A DNA stretch of 64,000 bases from Microbacterium sp. LWH7-1.2 (GTDB taxonomy: Bacteria; Actinomycetota; Actinomycetes; Actinomycetales; Microbacteriaceae), in NCBI RefSeq assembly GCF_038397755.1, contig NZ_CP151637.1, positions 2,852,001-2,916,000 of the forward strand. Direction: 5' to 3'. The notes below the pieces were generated by a model that had not been told where the DNA came from, searched no databases, and saw nothing but the letters and a program-made list of their open reading frames with translations. The position numbers and the translations under genes were made by a program. Of this stretch, positions 1-9,520 are shown piece by piece. Each line of letters opens with the position of its first letter. Within the stretch, counting starts at the first letter, position 1.

Positions 1-10
1 TTCCACGAGA

Positions 11-37
11 CCGGATGCCGCGGTCCGCGGCATCCGG
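11..37. terminator. Hairpin, likely terminator of an upstream gene
   Basis: Perfect 13-bp arms (CCGGATGCCGCGG and its complement) are separated by one base. No T-tract follows, as is common for high-GC actinobacterial terminators. It lies just before the promoter of the first ABC operon. Confidence 0.5.
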
Positions 38-45
38 GATCATCC

Positions 46-99
46 GTCACATCGCCGAAACACCCTGACCCACCGGCTGAAACGCGCTGCGCCTAGCGT
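46..99 (+). promoter_or_regulatory. GlnR-like box and -10 of the ABC importer operon
   Basis: Four 5-mers occur at 11-bp spacing: GTCAC (46-50), GAAAC (57-61), ACCCA (68-72) and GAAAC (79-83). This matches the actinobacterial GlnR consensus GTnAC-n6-GAAAC except for the third repeat. A -10 hexamer TAGCGT (94-99) starts 15 bp after the start of the last repeat. The same distance is seen upstream of the LOG, uraD and allantoinase genes. GlnR control is inferred. Confidence 0.6.
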
Positions 100-151
100 C
101 GGCGTGATCACATCACCTGTGCTCACACCGCATGAAGGGAAGCCACACCCG

Positions 152-1273
152 ATGGCACGACACAGCAACCTGGGGCGGCGCGGCCGTCTCACCGCGGGCG
201 CAGCCGCGGTCATCGCCTCCGCCCTCGTCTTCGCCGGCTGCGCGTCGGGCGGCACCGCCGCACCCGGCTCCATCGAGGGCGGCGACGAGGTGGCCTCATA
301 CGGCGAGATCAGCGTCCAGTACTCCTGGATCAAGAACGAGGAGTTCGCCGGCGAGTTCTACGCATACGAGAACGGCTACTACGACGAGGCCGGCTTCGAC
401 GAGGTCATCGGCATCTCCGGCCCCGACACCGGCGTCGCCAAGCTCCTCTCCGGCACGGTTCAGGTCGCGCTGAGCGACGCGGCGTCGCTCGGCGCCGCGA
501 TCGCGGAAGAGGACGCACCGCTCAAGATCATCGGCGCGACCTTCCAGAAGAACCCGTTCACGATCCTCTCGCTGGCCGACGGCGGCAACATCACCACTCC
601 CGAAGACCTCGTCGGCAAGACGATCGGCGTGCAGGACTCGAACGCCTCGGTGTTCGCGGCGCTGCTCAACGCCAACGGCATCGACCCGGCCGACGTCACC
701 GTCGTGCCCGTCGACTTCGACCCGACACCACTCATGAACGGAGAGGTCGACGGCTTCATGGCGTACCTGACGAACGAGGCCCTCACGGTCGAGCTGGCCG
801 GATACGAGATCACCAACCTCTCCTACGCCGAGAACGGCGTTCCGTACGTCGCCGAGACGTTCAGCGTGACCGACCAGTACCTCGCCGAGAACAAGGAGCT
901 GCTCAAGGCGTTCCTGATCGCCGAGATCAAGGGCTGGACGGACGTCTTCAAGGAGTCGACCGACGACACCGTGAGCCTCATCGAGCAGTACTACAACCAG
1001 GCGGCCGCGGAGTCGGAGGACGGGCTCGAGGCGGTCTTCGGCGCCCTCGACCCCGAGAAGACCGCCCTCGGCCTCGAGGCCGAGAAGCTGCTCATCTCGA
1101 CGGAGGAGACCGAGGCCAACGGTCTCTTCACGATCTCGGACGAGCTCAAGAAGCAGACCATCGCCTCGCTCGCCGCCGCCGGCTGGGATGTGTCGATCGA
1201 CGACCTCTTCGACACCACCATCATCGACGAGATCTACGAGGAGAACCCCGAGCTCAAGGACTACCTCCCGTAG
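152..1273 (+). CDS. ABC transporter substrate-binding lipoprotein, NMT1/ThiY-like
   Basis: Predicted 373-residue extracytoplasmic binding protein. Residues 1-30 form a lipoprotein signal peptide with Arg-rich n-region, hydrophobic core and lipobox VFAGC (Cys30). The remainder has the NMT1/SsuA-like fold pattern ([26 protein letters not shown]). The ATG at 152 is preferred over the longer GTG at 104 because it follows GAAGGGA and gives a clean signal peptide. It is first in an operon with an ATPase and two permeases. The substrate cannot be read from sequence. GlnR-type control and the neighbouring purine-catabolic genes suggest a nitrogenous, perhaps purine-, pyrimidine- or ureide-like ligand. 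Confidence 0.85.
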   Translation: MARHSNLGRRGRLTAGAAAVIASALVFAGCASGGTAAPGSIEGGDEVASYGEISVQYSWIKNEEFAGEFYAYENGYYDEAGFDEVIGISGPDTGVAKLLSGTVQVALSDAASLGAAIAEEDAPLKIIGATFQKNPFTILSLADGGNITTPEDLVGKTIGVQDSNASVFAALLNANGIDPADVTVVPVDFDPTPLMNGEVDGFMAYLTNEALTVELAGYEITNLSYAENGVPYVAETFSVTDQYLAENKELLKAFLIAEIKGWTDVFKESTDDTVSLIEQYYNQAAAESEDGLEAVFGALDPEKTALGLEAEKLLISTEETEANGLFTISDELKKQTIASLAAAGWDVSIDDLFDTTIIDEIYEENPELKDYLP

Positions 1274-1295
1274 TCCAGGATCGGCGCCCTTCATC

Positions 1296-2161
<866 letters not shown>

Positions 2162-2162
<1 letters not shown>

Positions 2163-2971
2163 TGCGCGGGCGGACCCTCCCGGGCTGGCTCGCGGGACTC
2201 GTCGGCGCGGGCGCGCTCATCGCCGCGTGGTGGCTGTTCTCGGTCACGGTGTTCCAGCCGCCGCCGGGAACGACATTCACCCCGGTGCCGTCCCCGTTCG
2301 TCGTGTTCCAGACCATCTGGGAGGACGGGCTCGCCGCATATTGGTCGGTGTTCCAGGTGACGATCACCGAGGCCGCGATCGGCTACGCGTGGGGCAACGG
2401 GCTCGCCCTGCTCATCGCGGCGGCCGTGCTGCTGCTCCCCCGTATCGAGACGATCGTCGTGCAGGTCGCCGTGGTCAGCTACTGCCTTCCGGTGGTCGCG
2501 GTCGGCGGCATCGCGATCGTCGTGCTCGGCGGCGCCAAGCGCGCCGGTGACCCGAGCGCGACGGCGATCTTCCTGGCGGCGCTCGCAGTCTTCTTCACGA
2601 CCGTGGTCGGTGCGCTGCTGGGCTTCCGCTCCTCCGACACCGCGAGCCTGGACGTCGTGCGCGTCTACGGCGGCTCGCGGTTCACGCAGCTGCGCAAGGT
2701 GCGCCTGATCGCCGCGCTTCCCGCGATCCTCAACGCGCTGCAGATCGCCGTGCCGTCCGCGTTCCTCGGCGCGATCCTCGGCGAGTACATGGGCGGCACC
2801 GACCGCGGCGTCGGCATCACGCTGATCCGCCTACAGGGCGACCTGGACTCGGCCCGAGTGTGGGCGGTGTTCCTGCTCTCGGCGATCGTCGCCCTCATCG
2901 GGTACGGGCTCGTCGGCCTCATCGCCCGCACGGTGACCCCGTGGGTCTCGGGCAAGGCGGTTGCCGCATGA
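2162..2971 (+). CDS. ABC transporter permease, first subunit
   Basis: 269-residue BPD_transp_1 integral membrane protein with about six hydrophobic segments. The first is near residues 10-30 (WLAGLVGAGALIAAWWLF). The coupling EAA-like loop is LRKVRLIAALPAILNALQ followed by GEYMGGTDRGVG. Start ATG overlaps the ATPase stop by one base, and its stop overlaps the next ATG by four (ATGA). Having two non-identical permeases after one ATPase implies a heterodimeric membrane channel, unlike the single-permease SsuC systems. Confidence 0.88.
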
Positions 2972-3828
2972 CCGCCACCGCTCCCGCCGCCATGCCGCTC
3001 GAGGCGACCCCGCACACGGCCAAGCGCGCCACCGCGATCTCGCGGGCCGTCGGCCGATCGCTCCTGAATGCCCTCCTCACGTTCGTGATCGTGCTCGCCC
3101 TGTGGTGGGCCGTGGTGAACCTCACCGGCATCTCGCCGTACGTCGCGAAGGGTCCGGCGGACGTGTGGGAGTTCTTCTTCACGTCGCCCGAAGCCGCCGA
3201 GAACCGGGCGGAGATGATGCAGCTCCTGGCGCAGACCCTCTCCGACGCCGCGCTCGGCTTCATCGTGGGCATGCTGGTGGCGATCGTGCTCGCCCTCGCG
3301 TTCTCATTGTCGCGCTCGGTGGGGATGGGCGTCATGCCGCTCGCGCTGCTGCTGCGTTCGGTGCCGCTCGTCGCGATCGCCCCGGTCATCATCCTGATCA
3401 CGGGACGGGGGACTCCGGCATCCGTCGCCGTCATCGGCTCGATCGTGGTGCTCTTCCCGGCCCTGGCGTCGATCATGTTCGGTCTGAGCCGCGCATCGAA
3501 GGAGAGCCTCGACCTCGTGCACGTGTACGGGGGTGGCCGGGCCACGCAGCTGCGCAAGGTGAACGTACCGGGCGCGCTGCCCTCGCTGTTCGCCGCGGCA
3601 CGGGTATCGGTGCCGGGAGCCGTGACAGGTGCCCTCCTCGCCGAGTGGCTCTCGACCGGACAGGGCATCGGGGGGATGATCCAGAAGTTCAGCGCCTCGG
3701 CCCGCTTCGACGAACTGTGGGCCTCGGTCGCCCTGATCACGATCGTCACGCTGCTGCTCTACAACCTGGTCCAGATCGCCGAGAACATCGTGCTCGCCCG
3801 CATGGGGATGACGACCTCCGCCCGCTGA
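2968..3828 (+). CDS. ABC transporter permease, second subunit
   Basis: 286-residue BPD_transp_1 permease related to the preceding one, with the same coupling-loop layout (VYGGGRATQLRKVNVPGALP, then AEWLSTGQGIGGMI). A longer N-terminal tail precedes the first membrane segment (VIVLALWWAVVNLTG). It is the last gene of the importer operon; 123 bp separate it from the separately promoted LOG gene. It most likely pairs with the first permease. Confidence 0.88.
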   Translation: MTATAPAAMPLEATPHTAKRATAISRAVGRSLLNALLTFVIVLALWWAVVNLTGISPYVAKGPADVWEFFFTSPEAAENRAEMMQLLAQTLSDAALGFIVGMLVAIVLALAFSLSRSVGMGVMPLALLLRSVPLVAIAPVIILITGRGTPASVAVIGSIVVLFPALASIMFGLSRASKESLDLVHVYGGGRATQLRKVNVPGALPSLFAAARVSVPGAVTGALLAEWLSTGQGIGGMIQKFSASARFDELWASVALITIVTLLLYNLVQIAENIVLARMGMTTSAR

Positions 3829-3913
3829 GCGACCGCGGCCGACCTCGTCGCGGCCGCGGCACGGATGACCGAGAGACGCGGACAGGAGGATGATCGGCGG
3901 ATGTTCCCCCGCT

Positions 3914-3945
3914 GTCACGGCATGGAAACACCCACCACCTAGCGT
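3914..3945 (+). promoter_or_regulatory. GlnR-like box and -10 of the LOG gene (leaderless)
   Basis: GTCAC (3914-3918)-n6-GAAAC (3925-3929) is followed by -10 TAGCGT (3940-3945), which begins 15 bp after the start of GAAAC. The ATG lies only six bases after the -10, so the mRNA is probably leaderless. The two further upstream repeats are degenerate. Confidence 0.55.
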
Positions 3946-3951
3946 CAGTTC

Positions 3952-4569
3952 ATGGAACGCTTCACGATCACGGTCTTCTGCGGTTCATCCCCCGGCACCG
4001 ACCCGGTCTACGCGCGGGCGACCCGAGCGGTCGGCGAGGCGATCGGACGCGCCGGAATGAACCTCGTCTATGGCGGCGGCCACGTCGGCCTCATGGGCAC
4101 TGTCGCCGACGGGGCGCTGCAGGCCGGAGCGCACGTCACGGGCGTGATCCCACGGGCGCTTCAGGCGCGCGAGGACGCCCACCACGAGATCAGCGAACTG
4201 GTGCTCGTCGACACGATGCACGAGCGCAAGACGATCATGGCCGACCGCGCGAACGCCTTCCTCGCGCTGCCGGGCGGTCCGGGGACGCTCGAGGAGCTGA
4301 CCGAGCAGTGGACGTGGGCGCAGCTGGGCATCCACGAGAAGCCGGTCGGCGTGCTCAACATCGCCGGCTACTTCGACCCGTTGCTGGCGTTCGTCGCGAA
4401 CATGCGCGACCGCGGCTTCACCCACCCCCGCTATACCGACATGCTCGTCGTGGCCTCCGAGCCCGAGGAAGCTCTCGCGCGGCTGCGCGACTACGTGCCG
4501 CCCGTGCGTTCGGAGGTCTCCCCCGGCGCCGAGATGACCGGCGCGCTGTCGATTCCGCTCCGCCCCTGA
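3952..4569 (+). CDS. LOG family protein (nucleoside 5'-monophosphate phosphoribohydrolase)
   Basis: 205-residue Rossmann-like protein of the LOG/TIGR00730 family. These enzymes cleave the N-glycosidic bond of nucleoside monophosphates (cytokinin ribotides in plants, general nucleotides for bacterial PpnN), releasing free base and ribose 5-phosphate. Visible motifs are YGGGHVGLMG and the catalytic PGGPGTLEE (family PGGxGTxxE), with MHERKTIM before it. It stands alone with its own promoter carrying a GlnR-like half box. Next to an importer and urate/allantoin genes, a base-scavenging role is more plausible than cytokinin synthesis. That role is inferred. Confidence 0.88.
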   Translation: MERFTITVFCGSSPGTDPVYARATRAVGEAIGRAGMNLVYGGGHVGLMGTVADGALQAGAHVTGVIPRALQAREDAHHEISELVLVDTMHERKTIMADRANAFLALPGGPGTLEELTEQWTWAQLGIHEKPVGVLNIAGYFDPLLAFVANMRDRGFTHPRYTDMLVVASEPEEALARLRDYVPPVRSEVSPGAEMTGALSIPLRP

Positions 4570-4604
4570 ATCGAAGGCATCCACTTCGGAGTCGATCGGC
4601 GGGG

Positions 4605-5294
4605 TCAGGCCGTGCGCGCCCGCCGGTGAACCTCGCCGGCAACGACGACGATCGCCGTGACCCCTGCGGCCAGCAGCACACTCCACGAGAAGTGGAGGTC
4701 GACCAGGTGCGCGCCCGCCCACGCGCCCAGGCCGATCAACACCACCGACAGGAGCCGGCGGGGCCAGGGACTGCCGCCGTTGCCGCCCGCAAGCCGCGAG
4801 TCGTAGACGAGCCCCACCAGGGTCGAGGTGACGACGACCGTGGTTACGTCCTTCGCGCCGACGGCGCGTGCGGCGCCCGCCTGGACTCCCATGGCGAGTC
4901 CGAGCAGCGCGGTGAGCACGTTGTGATCGATGACGTCGATGCTCTCGCGCGCGGCACCGAGACCGGCCGCGACGAGAAGTGCGATCGTCACGAGGAGGAG
5001 CAGCAGGCTCGTACGGCCCGACCATCCGGACGCCGTCCCGCGGCCGGCCCTTCCCGCGACCGCCGCACCGGCGACGAACGCGATCAGAGCGACGACCGGC
5101 CCGAGCACCGGCAGGTCGTCGGCCCCGGCGAGACCCATTCCGAGGATCACGACGTTGCCGGTCATGTTGCCGGTGAAGACGCGGTCGAGCCCGAGGTACC
5201 CCGCCGCGTCGATCACACCCGTCGAGAAGGTCAGCGCGAGCATGCACCACAGCTCGACCCGCTCCGGTTCCTGCCTGCCCCACATCGCTCTCAT
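4605..5294 (-). CDS. DUF1275 (YoaK family) membrane protein
   Basis: 229-residue protein with about six membrane segments and the family hallmark FTGNMTGN near residue 41, preceded by GVIDAAGYLGL. The biochemical role of the family is unknown. Start ATG at 5294 follows GGAG. It is transcribed in the same direction as the allantoate operon just upstream (55 bp after the allC stop), so it may be read through from it. Confidence 0.85.
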   Translation of the reverse strand: MRAMWGRQEPERVELWCMLALTFSTGVIDAAGYLGLDRVFTGNMTGNVVILGMGLAGADDLPVLGPVVALIAFVAGAAVAGRAGRGTASGWSGRTSLLLLLVTIALLVAAGLGAARESIDVIDHNVLTALLGLAMGVQAGAARAVGAKDVTTVVVTSTLVGLVYDSRLAGGNGGSPWPRRLLSVVLIGLGAWAGAHLVDLHFSWSVLLAAGVTAIVVVAGEVHRRARTA

Positions 5295-5349
5295 GAACTC
5301 CTCGATCCCGTCCCTGTCGCCGCGGCACCCGGCCGCCGGCGCCTCGATG

Positions 5350-6669
5350 TCACGCGCGGTCCGCGGCGAGCTGCAGCACGGACTCGGCGAGCGCCTGGAT
5401 GCCGCGGGCGACGTCGCCCGCCGACACGGCCTCGTCCGGGTGGTGGCTGATGCCGTCGGGATTGCGCAGGAACAGCATGCCGACCCCGGTCAGCGCGCCG
5501 ATGGCCATCCCGTCGTGTCCGGCGCGGCTGAAGATCACCAGCGGGTCGTCCGCGCCGGCGGGCAGTGTCGACGCGATGCCCTCCCGCACGACGTCCTGCA
5601 GCACCGGCTCGCAGAAGACGGCCGGTGCTCTGTGCACCTCGCGGGCGCGCCAGCGCAGCCCCCGGCGCCCCATGATCTCGTCGAGCTCGCGCTCGATCGC
5701 GAGCCACACCCGGTCGCGCTCGCCGTCGAACTCGCCGCGCAGGTCGAGCGACAGGCGGGCCTCGCCGGCTACGACGTTGACGGCGCCGGGGTACGCCTCG
5801 AGCTGCCCGACGGTGCCGATGATGTGGTGCTCGCCGCGGCAGATGCGCTCGACGGCGAGCGCCGCCTCGGATGCGCCGAGCAGCGCGTCGCGACGCCGGT
5901 CGTACGGCGTGCCCCCGGCGTGCCGCGCCTCGCCCTCGACCGTGAGCTGGAACCGTCGCGCCGACGCGATGGACGACACCACCGCGAGCGACTCGCCCCG
6001 GTCGTCAAGCTCGGGCCCCTGCTCGATGTGCGCCTCGAGATAGCCGACCAGCTCGTCGGGGCGCCTCGCGGCCTCGGCCACGCGTCCGGGGTCGAGCCCG
6101 AACTCCAGGAACGCCTCGCGCAGCGTCATGCCGTCAGCATCCGCCAGCGCCCACCAGTCGTCGTTCCACTGCCCCGCCACCGCCGATGAACCGAGCAGCG
6201 CCTTGCCGAACCGGGTGCCCTCCTCGTCCGAGAACGCGACGATCTCGAGCGCGAAGGGCAAGGGGACGACGGATGCCTCGTCCCGGGGTGCGGGCGACCG
6301 CAGCAGCCGCACCACCTCGAGGGCCATCAGCACCCCCACGATCCCGTCGAACCGGCCGGCGTCGGGCACGGTGTCGAGGTGCGAGCCGAGAAGCAGCGCG
6401 GGGGCGTCGGGATCGGGCGCGCCACCTGGCGCCGCGCGATCGATGCGGCCGAGCTGGTTGCCCACCGCGTCCTGCCGGGTGGTCATGCCGGCCTCGCGCA
6501 TCCACTCGGCAGCGAGCCGGTTGACGCGCGCGTGCTCGGGCGAGAGGTAGACCCGCTCGATCGATCCCGGTGTCGCCGAGATGCGCGCCAGCTCGTCGCA
6601 GCGCGCCATCACCCGGCGCGCGGCGAGCGCGATGCGGTCGCGGTCGATGCCGGCCAGGAGGGCCGTCAC
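5350..6669 (-). CDS. allC: Allantoate amidohydrolase (M20 family)
   Basis: 439-residue dinuclear metalloamidohydrolase. It hydrolyses allantoate to ureidoglycine, ammonia and CO2. Metal-binding motif GSHLDTVPDAGRFDG (His97, Asp99) and the SDEEGTRFG glutamate motif are present, as is the typical dimerisation-lid region (RRFQLTVEGEARHAG). The GTG start at 6669 overlaps the aminotransferase stop (GTGA), showing translational coupling. Related M20 carbamoylases (hydantoinase/N-carbamoyl amino acid) are the alternative, but the gene order with pucG and allantoinase argues for allantoate. It is the last gene of the five-gene operon. Confidence 0.88.
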   Translation of the reverse strand: MTALLAGIDRDRIALAARRVMARCDELARISATPGSIERVYLSPEHARVNRLAAEWMREAGMTTRQDAVGNQLGRIDRAAPGGAPDPDAPALLLGSHLDTVPDAGRFDGIVGVLMALEVVRLLRSPAPRDEASVVPLPFALEIVAFSDEEGTRFGKALLGSSAVAGQWNDDWWALADADGMTLREAFLEFGLDPGRVAEAARRPDELVGYLEAHIEQGPELDDRGESLAVVSSIASARRFQLTVEGEARHAGGTPYDRRRDALLGASEAALAVERICRGEHHIIGTVGQLEAYPGAVNVVAGEARLSLDLRGEFDGERDRVWLAIERELDEIMGRRGLRWRAREVHRAPAVFCEPVLQDVVREGIASTLPAGADDPLVIFSRAGHDGMAIGALTGVGMLFLRNPDGISHHPDEAVSAGDVARGIQALAESVLQLAADRA

Positions 6670-7898
6670 GCGCGCGCCGCCCGGTAGACGTCGGTCGCGG
6701 CATCCGTCCCCCCGCCCGCGGGGACCGTCGCGCCGAAGCGCCGCAGCACGGCCTCGAGGGCGGCAAGGGTGGTGAGCACCGCGTCCTGGCGGGCGTTGTA
6801 GCCCATCGTGCCGATGCGCCAGACCCGCCCGTGCAGCGGGCCGAACGACGTGCCGATCTCGATGCCGAAGTCCTCGAGCAGCGCGGCCCGCGCGGCGTCG
6901 CCCGGTACCCCGGCAGGGATCTCGACCGCCACGACGTTGTTCATCTTGTGCCCGAGGTCGCCGAACACCTCGAGGCCGAGTCCCTGCACCCCGGCGAGCA
7001 TCGCCGCCCCGGCGACCCGGTGCCGCTCGATGACGACATCGCGGCCCTCCAGCAGCAGCACGCGCGCGCACTCCCGCGCGGCGTAGAGCATCGAGGTCGC
7101 CTCGGTGTGATGGTTGAGGCGCCGCGGCCCCCAGTAGTCCAGGATCATGCCGAGGTCGAAGTAGTTCGAGCGCACGAAGTCGGCCGCCGACGCGTCGCCG
7201 TCCTCGCGGATGCCCGCCTCGATGCGCGACCGCGACCGCACCACCTCGAAGGCGCGGTCCGACAGCGTGATCGGCGCCGACCCCGACGGGCCACCCAGGC
7301 ACTTCTGCAGGCCCGCGGTCGCGGCATCCACCCCCCATTCGTCGGCCTCGAACGCGTTGCCGCCGAGCGACGCCGTGGCGTCGGTGTAGAACAGCACGCC
7401 GTGCTTCGCGCACACCGCGCCCACCTCGTCGAGCGGCTGGTTCATCGTCGTCGAAGTGTCGCCCTGCACGAGCGCGAGCAGCGTCGGCTTCACCCGCACG
7501 ATGGCCTCTTCGATCACCGACACCGGGAAGACCTGTCCCCACGTGGTCTCGATCGTGTGCACCTCGGCCAGCGCCCGCTCGGCGATCTCGGCGAGCAGGT
7601 GTCCGAACCTGCCGAACACCGGCACCAGGACGCGGTCCCCGGGCCGGATCAGCGAGATCAGCGCCGCCTCGATCCCGGCGCGCGACGTGCCGTCGATCAG
7701 CAGCGTCGCGTCGTTGGCCGTGCCCCACACGCCCCGGTACAGCTGCTGCGTCTCGGCCATCGTCGCCGTCATGAACGGGTCGTACTGCCCCACGAGCGGC
7801 GCGGACATCGCCCGCAGCACGCTCGGATACGCCGAGATCGGCCCCGGGCCCATCAAGAGGCGGGCAGGCGGGTCGATCGGGCCGGGGAAAAGGGTCAT
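6666..7898 (-). CDS. pucG: (S)-ureidoglycine-glyoxylate aminotransferase (PucG-type)
   Basis: 410-residue class-V PLP aminotransferase. PLP lysine is Lys199 in GLQKCLGGPSG; the phosphate-binding region is LLIDGTSRAGIEA. In Bacillus, PucG transfers the amino group of ureidoglycine (the allantoate product) to glyoxylate, giving oxalurate and glycine. Alanine-glyoxylate aminotransferases look similar. The overlap with allC on one side (GTGA) and the amidase on the other (ATGA) favours the ureide role. The ATG at 7898 is chosen over upstream in-frame codons because of that ATGA overlap and alignment of the N-terminus with the family. Confidence 0.87.
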   Translation of the reverse strand: MTLFPGPIDPPARLLMGPGPISAYPSVLRAMSAPLVGQYDPFMTATMAETQQLYRGVWGTANDATLLIDGTSRAGIEAALISLIRPGDRVLVPVFGRFGHLLAEIAERALAEVHTIETTWGQVFPVSVIEEAIVRVKPTLLALVQGDTSTTMNQPLDEVGAVCAKHGVLFYTDATASLGGNAFEADEWGVDAATAGLQKCLGGPSGSAPITLSDRAFEVVRSRSRIEAGIREDGDASAADFVRSNYFDLGMILDYWGPRRLNHHTEATSMLYAARECARVLLLEGRDVVIERHRVAGAAMLAGVQGLGLEVFGDLGHKMNNVVAVEIPAGVPGDAARAALLEDFGIEIGTSFGPLHGRVWRIGTMGYNARQDAVLTTLAALEAVLRRFGATVPAGGGTDAATDVYRAARA

Positions 7899-9520
7899 CG
7901 GTTCACTCCAGAAGCGGAAAGTCGGTCGGCGAGCCGGCGCGCGAGGCGCACCAGCGCGATGTCGGTGCCCTCGCGCGAGACGAGGCACACGCCCACCGGG
8001 GCGGGCCCCAGCGGAGACGGCACGGTGAGCAGCGGTGCCGACAGGGCCGGAAGACCCGCCACCGCCGCCGGCGTCGTCATGCGCAGGGTCGCGGTGCGCA
8101 CGGCGTCGATCCGCTCACCGGCGAGCCCTCTCGCGGGCGCCGCACCCGGTGCGGTCGGAAGCAGCAGCACGGCACCGCGCACCCGGTCGCGCACGAGGTC
8201 GCGGAGCGGGGCGAGGAGCGAGCGGGCGGATGCCTCGTCCTCGGCGGTCACCGCGGCGGCGGCGCGGAACCGCTCGGCGATCGCAGGGCCGACAGCTCCG
8301 GGGTGGGCGTGCAGCCAGGCGCCGTTGTTGCGCCACGCCTCGGCCGCCTGCACGGCGCGGAACGGGACGAGGTAGTCGTCGAGGTCACCGAGCGACACAC
8401 GGTCGATCGCCGGGGCATCCGGGCCTGCGGCGAGGGCGCCGAGCAGCGTCTCGAAGGCGTCGCGTGTCGTCGGCTCCGCCGCGTCGAGCGCCTCGTCGGG
8501 CACGGCGAACCGCCACGGCAGGTCTTCGCCCGACTCGCCCCACCTCCCGCGGCCGGGATCGTCCTCGTCGGACGCCGCCGACGCGTCCGACCCGTCGTAG
8601 CTCAGGCACCAGTCGGCCACACGCTGGAGTGTGTCGCCGTCACGGGTGAGCCACCCCACGGTGTCGAACGACTGCGCGAGCGGCAGCATCCCCTGGCGCG
8701 GGACCAGCCCGTGGGTCGTCCGCAGGCCCCACAGCCCCTGGTACGACGCGGGAACGCGCACCGATCCGGCGGTATCGGTCGCGAGGCCGATGTCGGCCTG
8801 GCCGGTCGCGACGGCAGTGGCGGGTCCGCTCGACGATCCGCCCGGGAGGGCGCCCGGCAGTGCGCCGTTCGGCGGCGTGCCGTAGTGCGCGTTGTCGCCC
8901 GCAATGGAGTATGCGAACTCGTCGGTGCGGGCGATGCCGCGCAGCGACGCCCCGCCGCGCAGCAGATCCGAGACGGCGGGCGCGGTCGTCGTCTCGGGGC
9001 GGGCGCTGTCGAGGTAGACCGGATTGCCCGCGCCGATCCGGTAGCCCTTGATGGCGAAGAGGTCTTTGACAGCGACGGTGAGCCCCGCGAGTGAGCCCTC
9101 CCATGCGCCCTGGAACAGGGGGTCGCCGACGGTACGCCAGACGGTGCGGTCGAGCGGCTGCGCGCGCGGAGTGACGTGGGCCGCGGTGATGCGCCACGCG
9201 CCGTCGATCCGCTGCCACAGCTGCGTCTGCAGGCCCCGCCCGCCGCCGGCGTAGCGTGACACGGAAACCAGGAGCGCAGCATCCGTCCCCACCGGACGGT
9301 ACTCGATGCGCTCGATCGTGCGCGGCGCGACCCCGCCCCGCGTGCCCCGGAAGGCCGAGATGGCGTCGTGGCCGACGAGCAGCCCGGCCCCGTCGCCGCG
9401 CAGGGTGTCGGGCCCCGGCGCGAAACTGTCGTCGAGCACCGCGATGTCATCGGCGACGATGGCCGCCTCGTAGCGCTCGAACGCCGCGAGCAGATCGGCG
9501 GGAACGGATGCCTCAGCCAC
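7895..9520 (-). CDS. Amidase with N-terminal AtzH/HpxZ-like domain
   Basis: 541-residue two-domain protein. Residues 1-125 match the DUF3225/AtzH-like NTF2-fold domain, known from HpxZ of oxalurate catabolism and from the cyanuric-acid pathway. Residues about 135-541 are an amidase-signature domain with Lys152 (VAVKDLFAIKG), the cis-Ser region PGGSSSG (229-231) and nucleophile Ser253 in DTAGSVRVPA. The two parts are separate genes in several other ureide/biuret pathways, so this is a fusion. Position directly after the acetamidase-like gene and before pucG, whose product is oxalurate, suggests hydrolysis of oxalurate or a related carbamoyl amide. That substrate is inferred. Confidence 0.8.
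   Translation of the reverse strand: MAEASVPADLLAAFERYEAAIVADDIAVLDDSFAPGPDTLRGDGAGLLVGHDAISAFRGTRGGVAPRTIERIEYRPVGTDAALLVSVSRYAGGGRGLQTQLWQRIDGAWRITAAHVTPRAQPLDRTVWRTVGDPLFQGAWEGSLAGLTVAVKDLFAIKGYRIGAGNPVYLDSARPETTTAPAVSDLLRGGASLRGIARTDEFAYSIAGDNAHYGTPPNGALPGALPGGSSSGPATAVATGQADIGLATDTAGSVRVPASYQGLWGLRTTHGLVPRQGMLPLAQSFDTVGWLTRDGDTLQRVADWCLSYDGSDASAASDEDDPGRGRWGESGEDLPWRFAVPDEALDAAEPTTRDAFETLLGALAAGPDAPAIDRVSLGDLDDYLVPFRAVQAAEAWRNNGAWLHAHPGAVGPAIAERFRAAAAVTAEDEASARSLLAPLRDLVRDRVRGAVLLLPTAPGAAPARGLAGERIDAVRTATLRMTTPAAVAGLPALSAPLLTVPSPLGPAPVGVCLVSREGTDIALVRLARRLADRLSASGVNR

Noticed and set aside
104..151. Longer GTG start for the first binding protein
   Set aside because: It would place non-hydrophobic residues before the signal peptide and lacks a ribosome site; the ATG at 152 gives a standard lipoprotein signal.
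5350..7728. A 792-codon frame that would fuse an upstream Arg-rich protein to AllC
   Set aside because: Upstream half is the shadow of pucG; the GTGA overlap at 6669 marks the real allC start.
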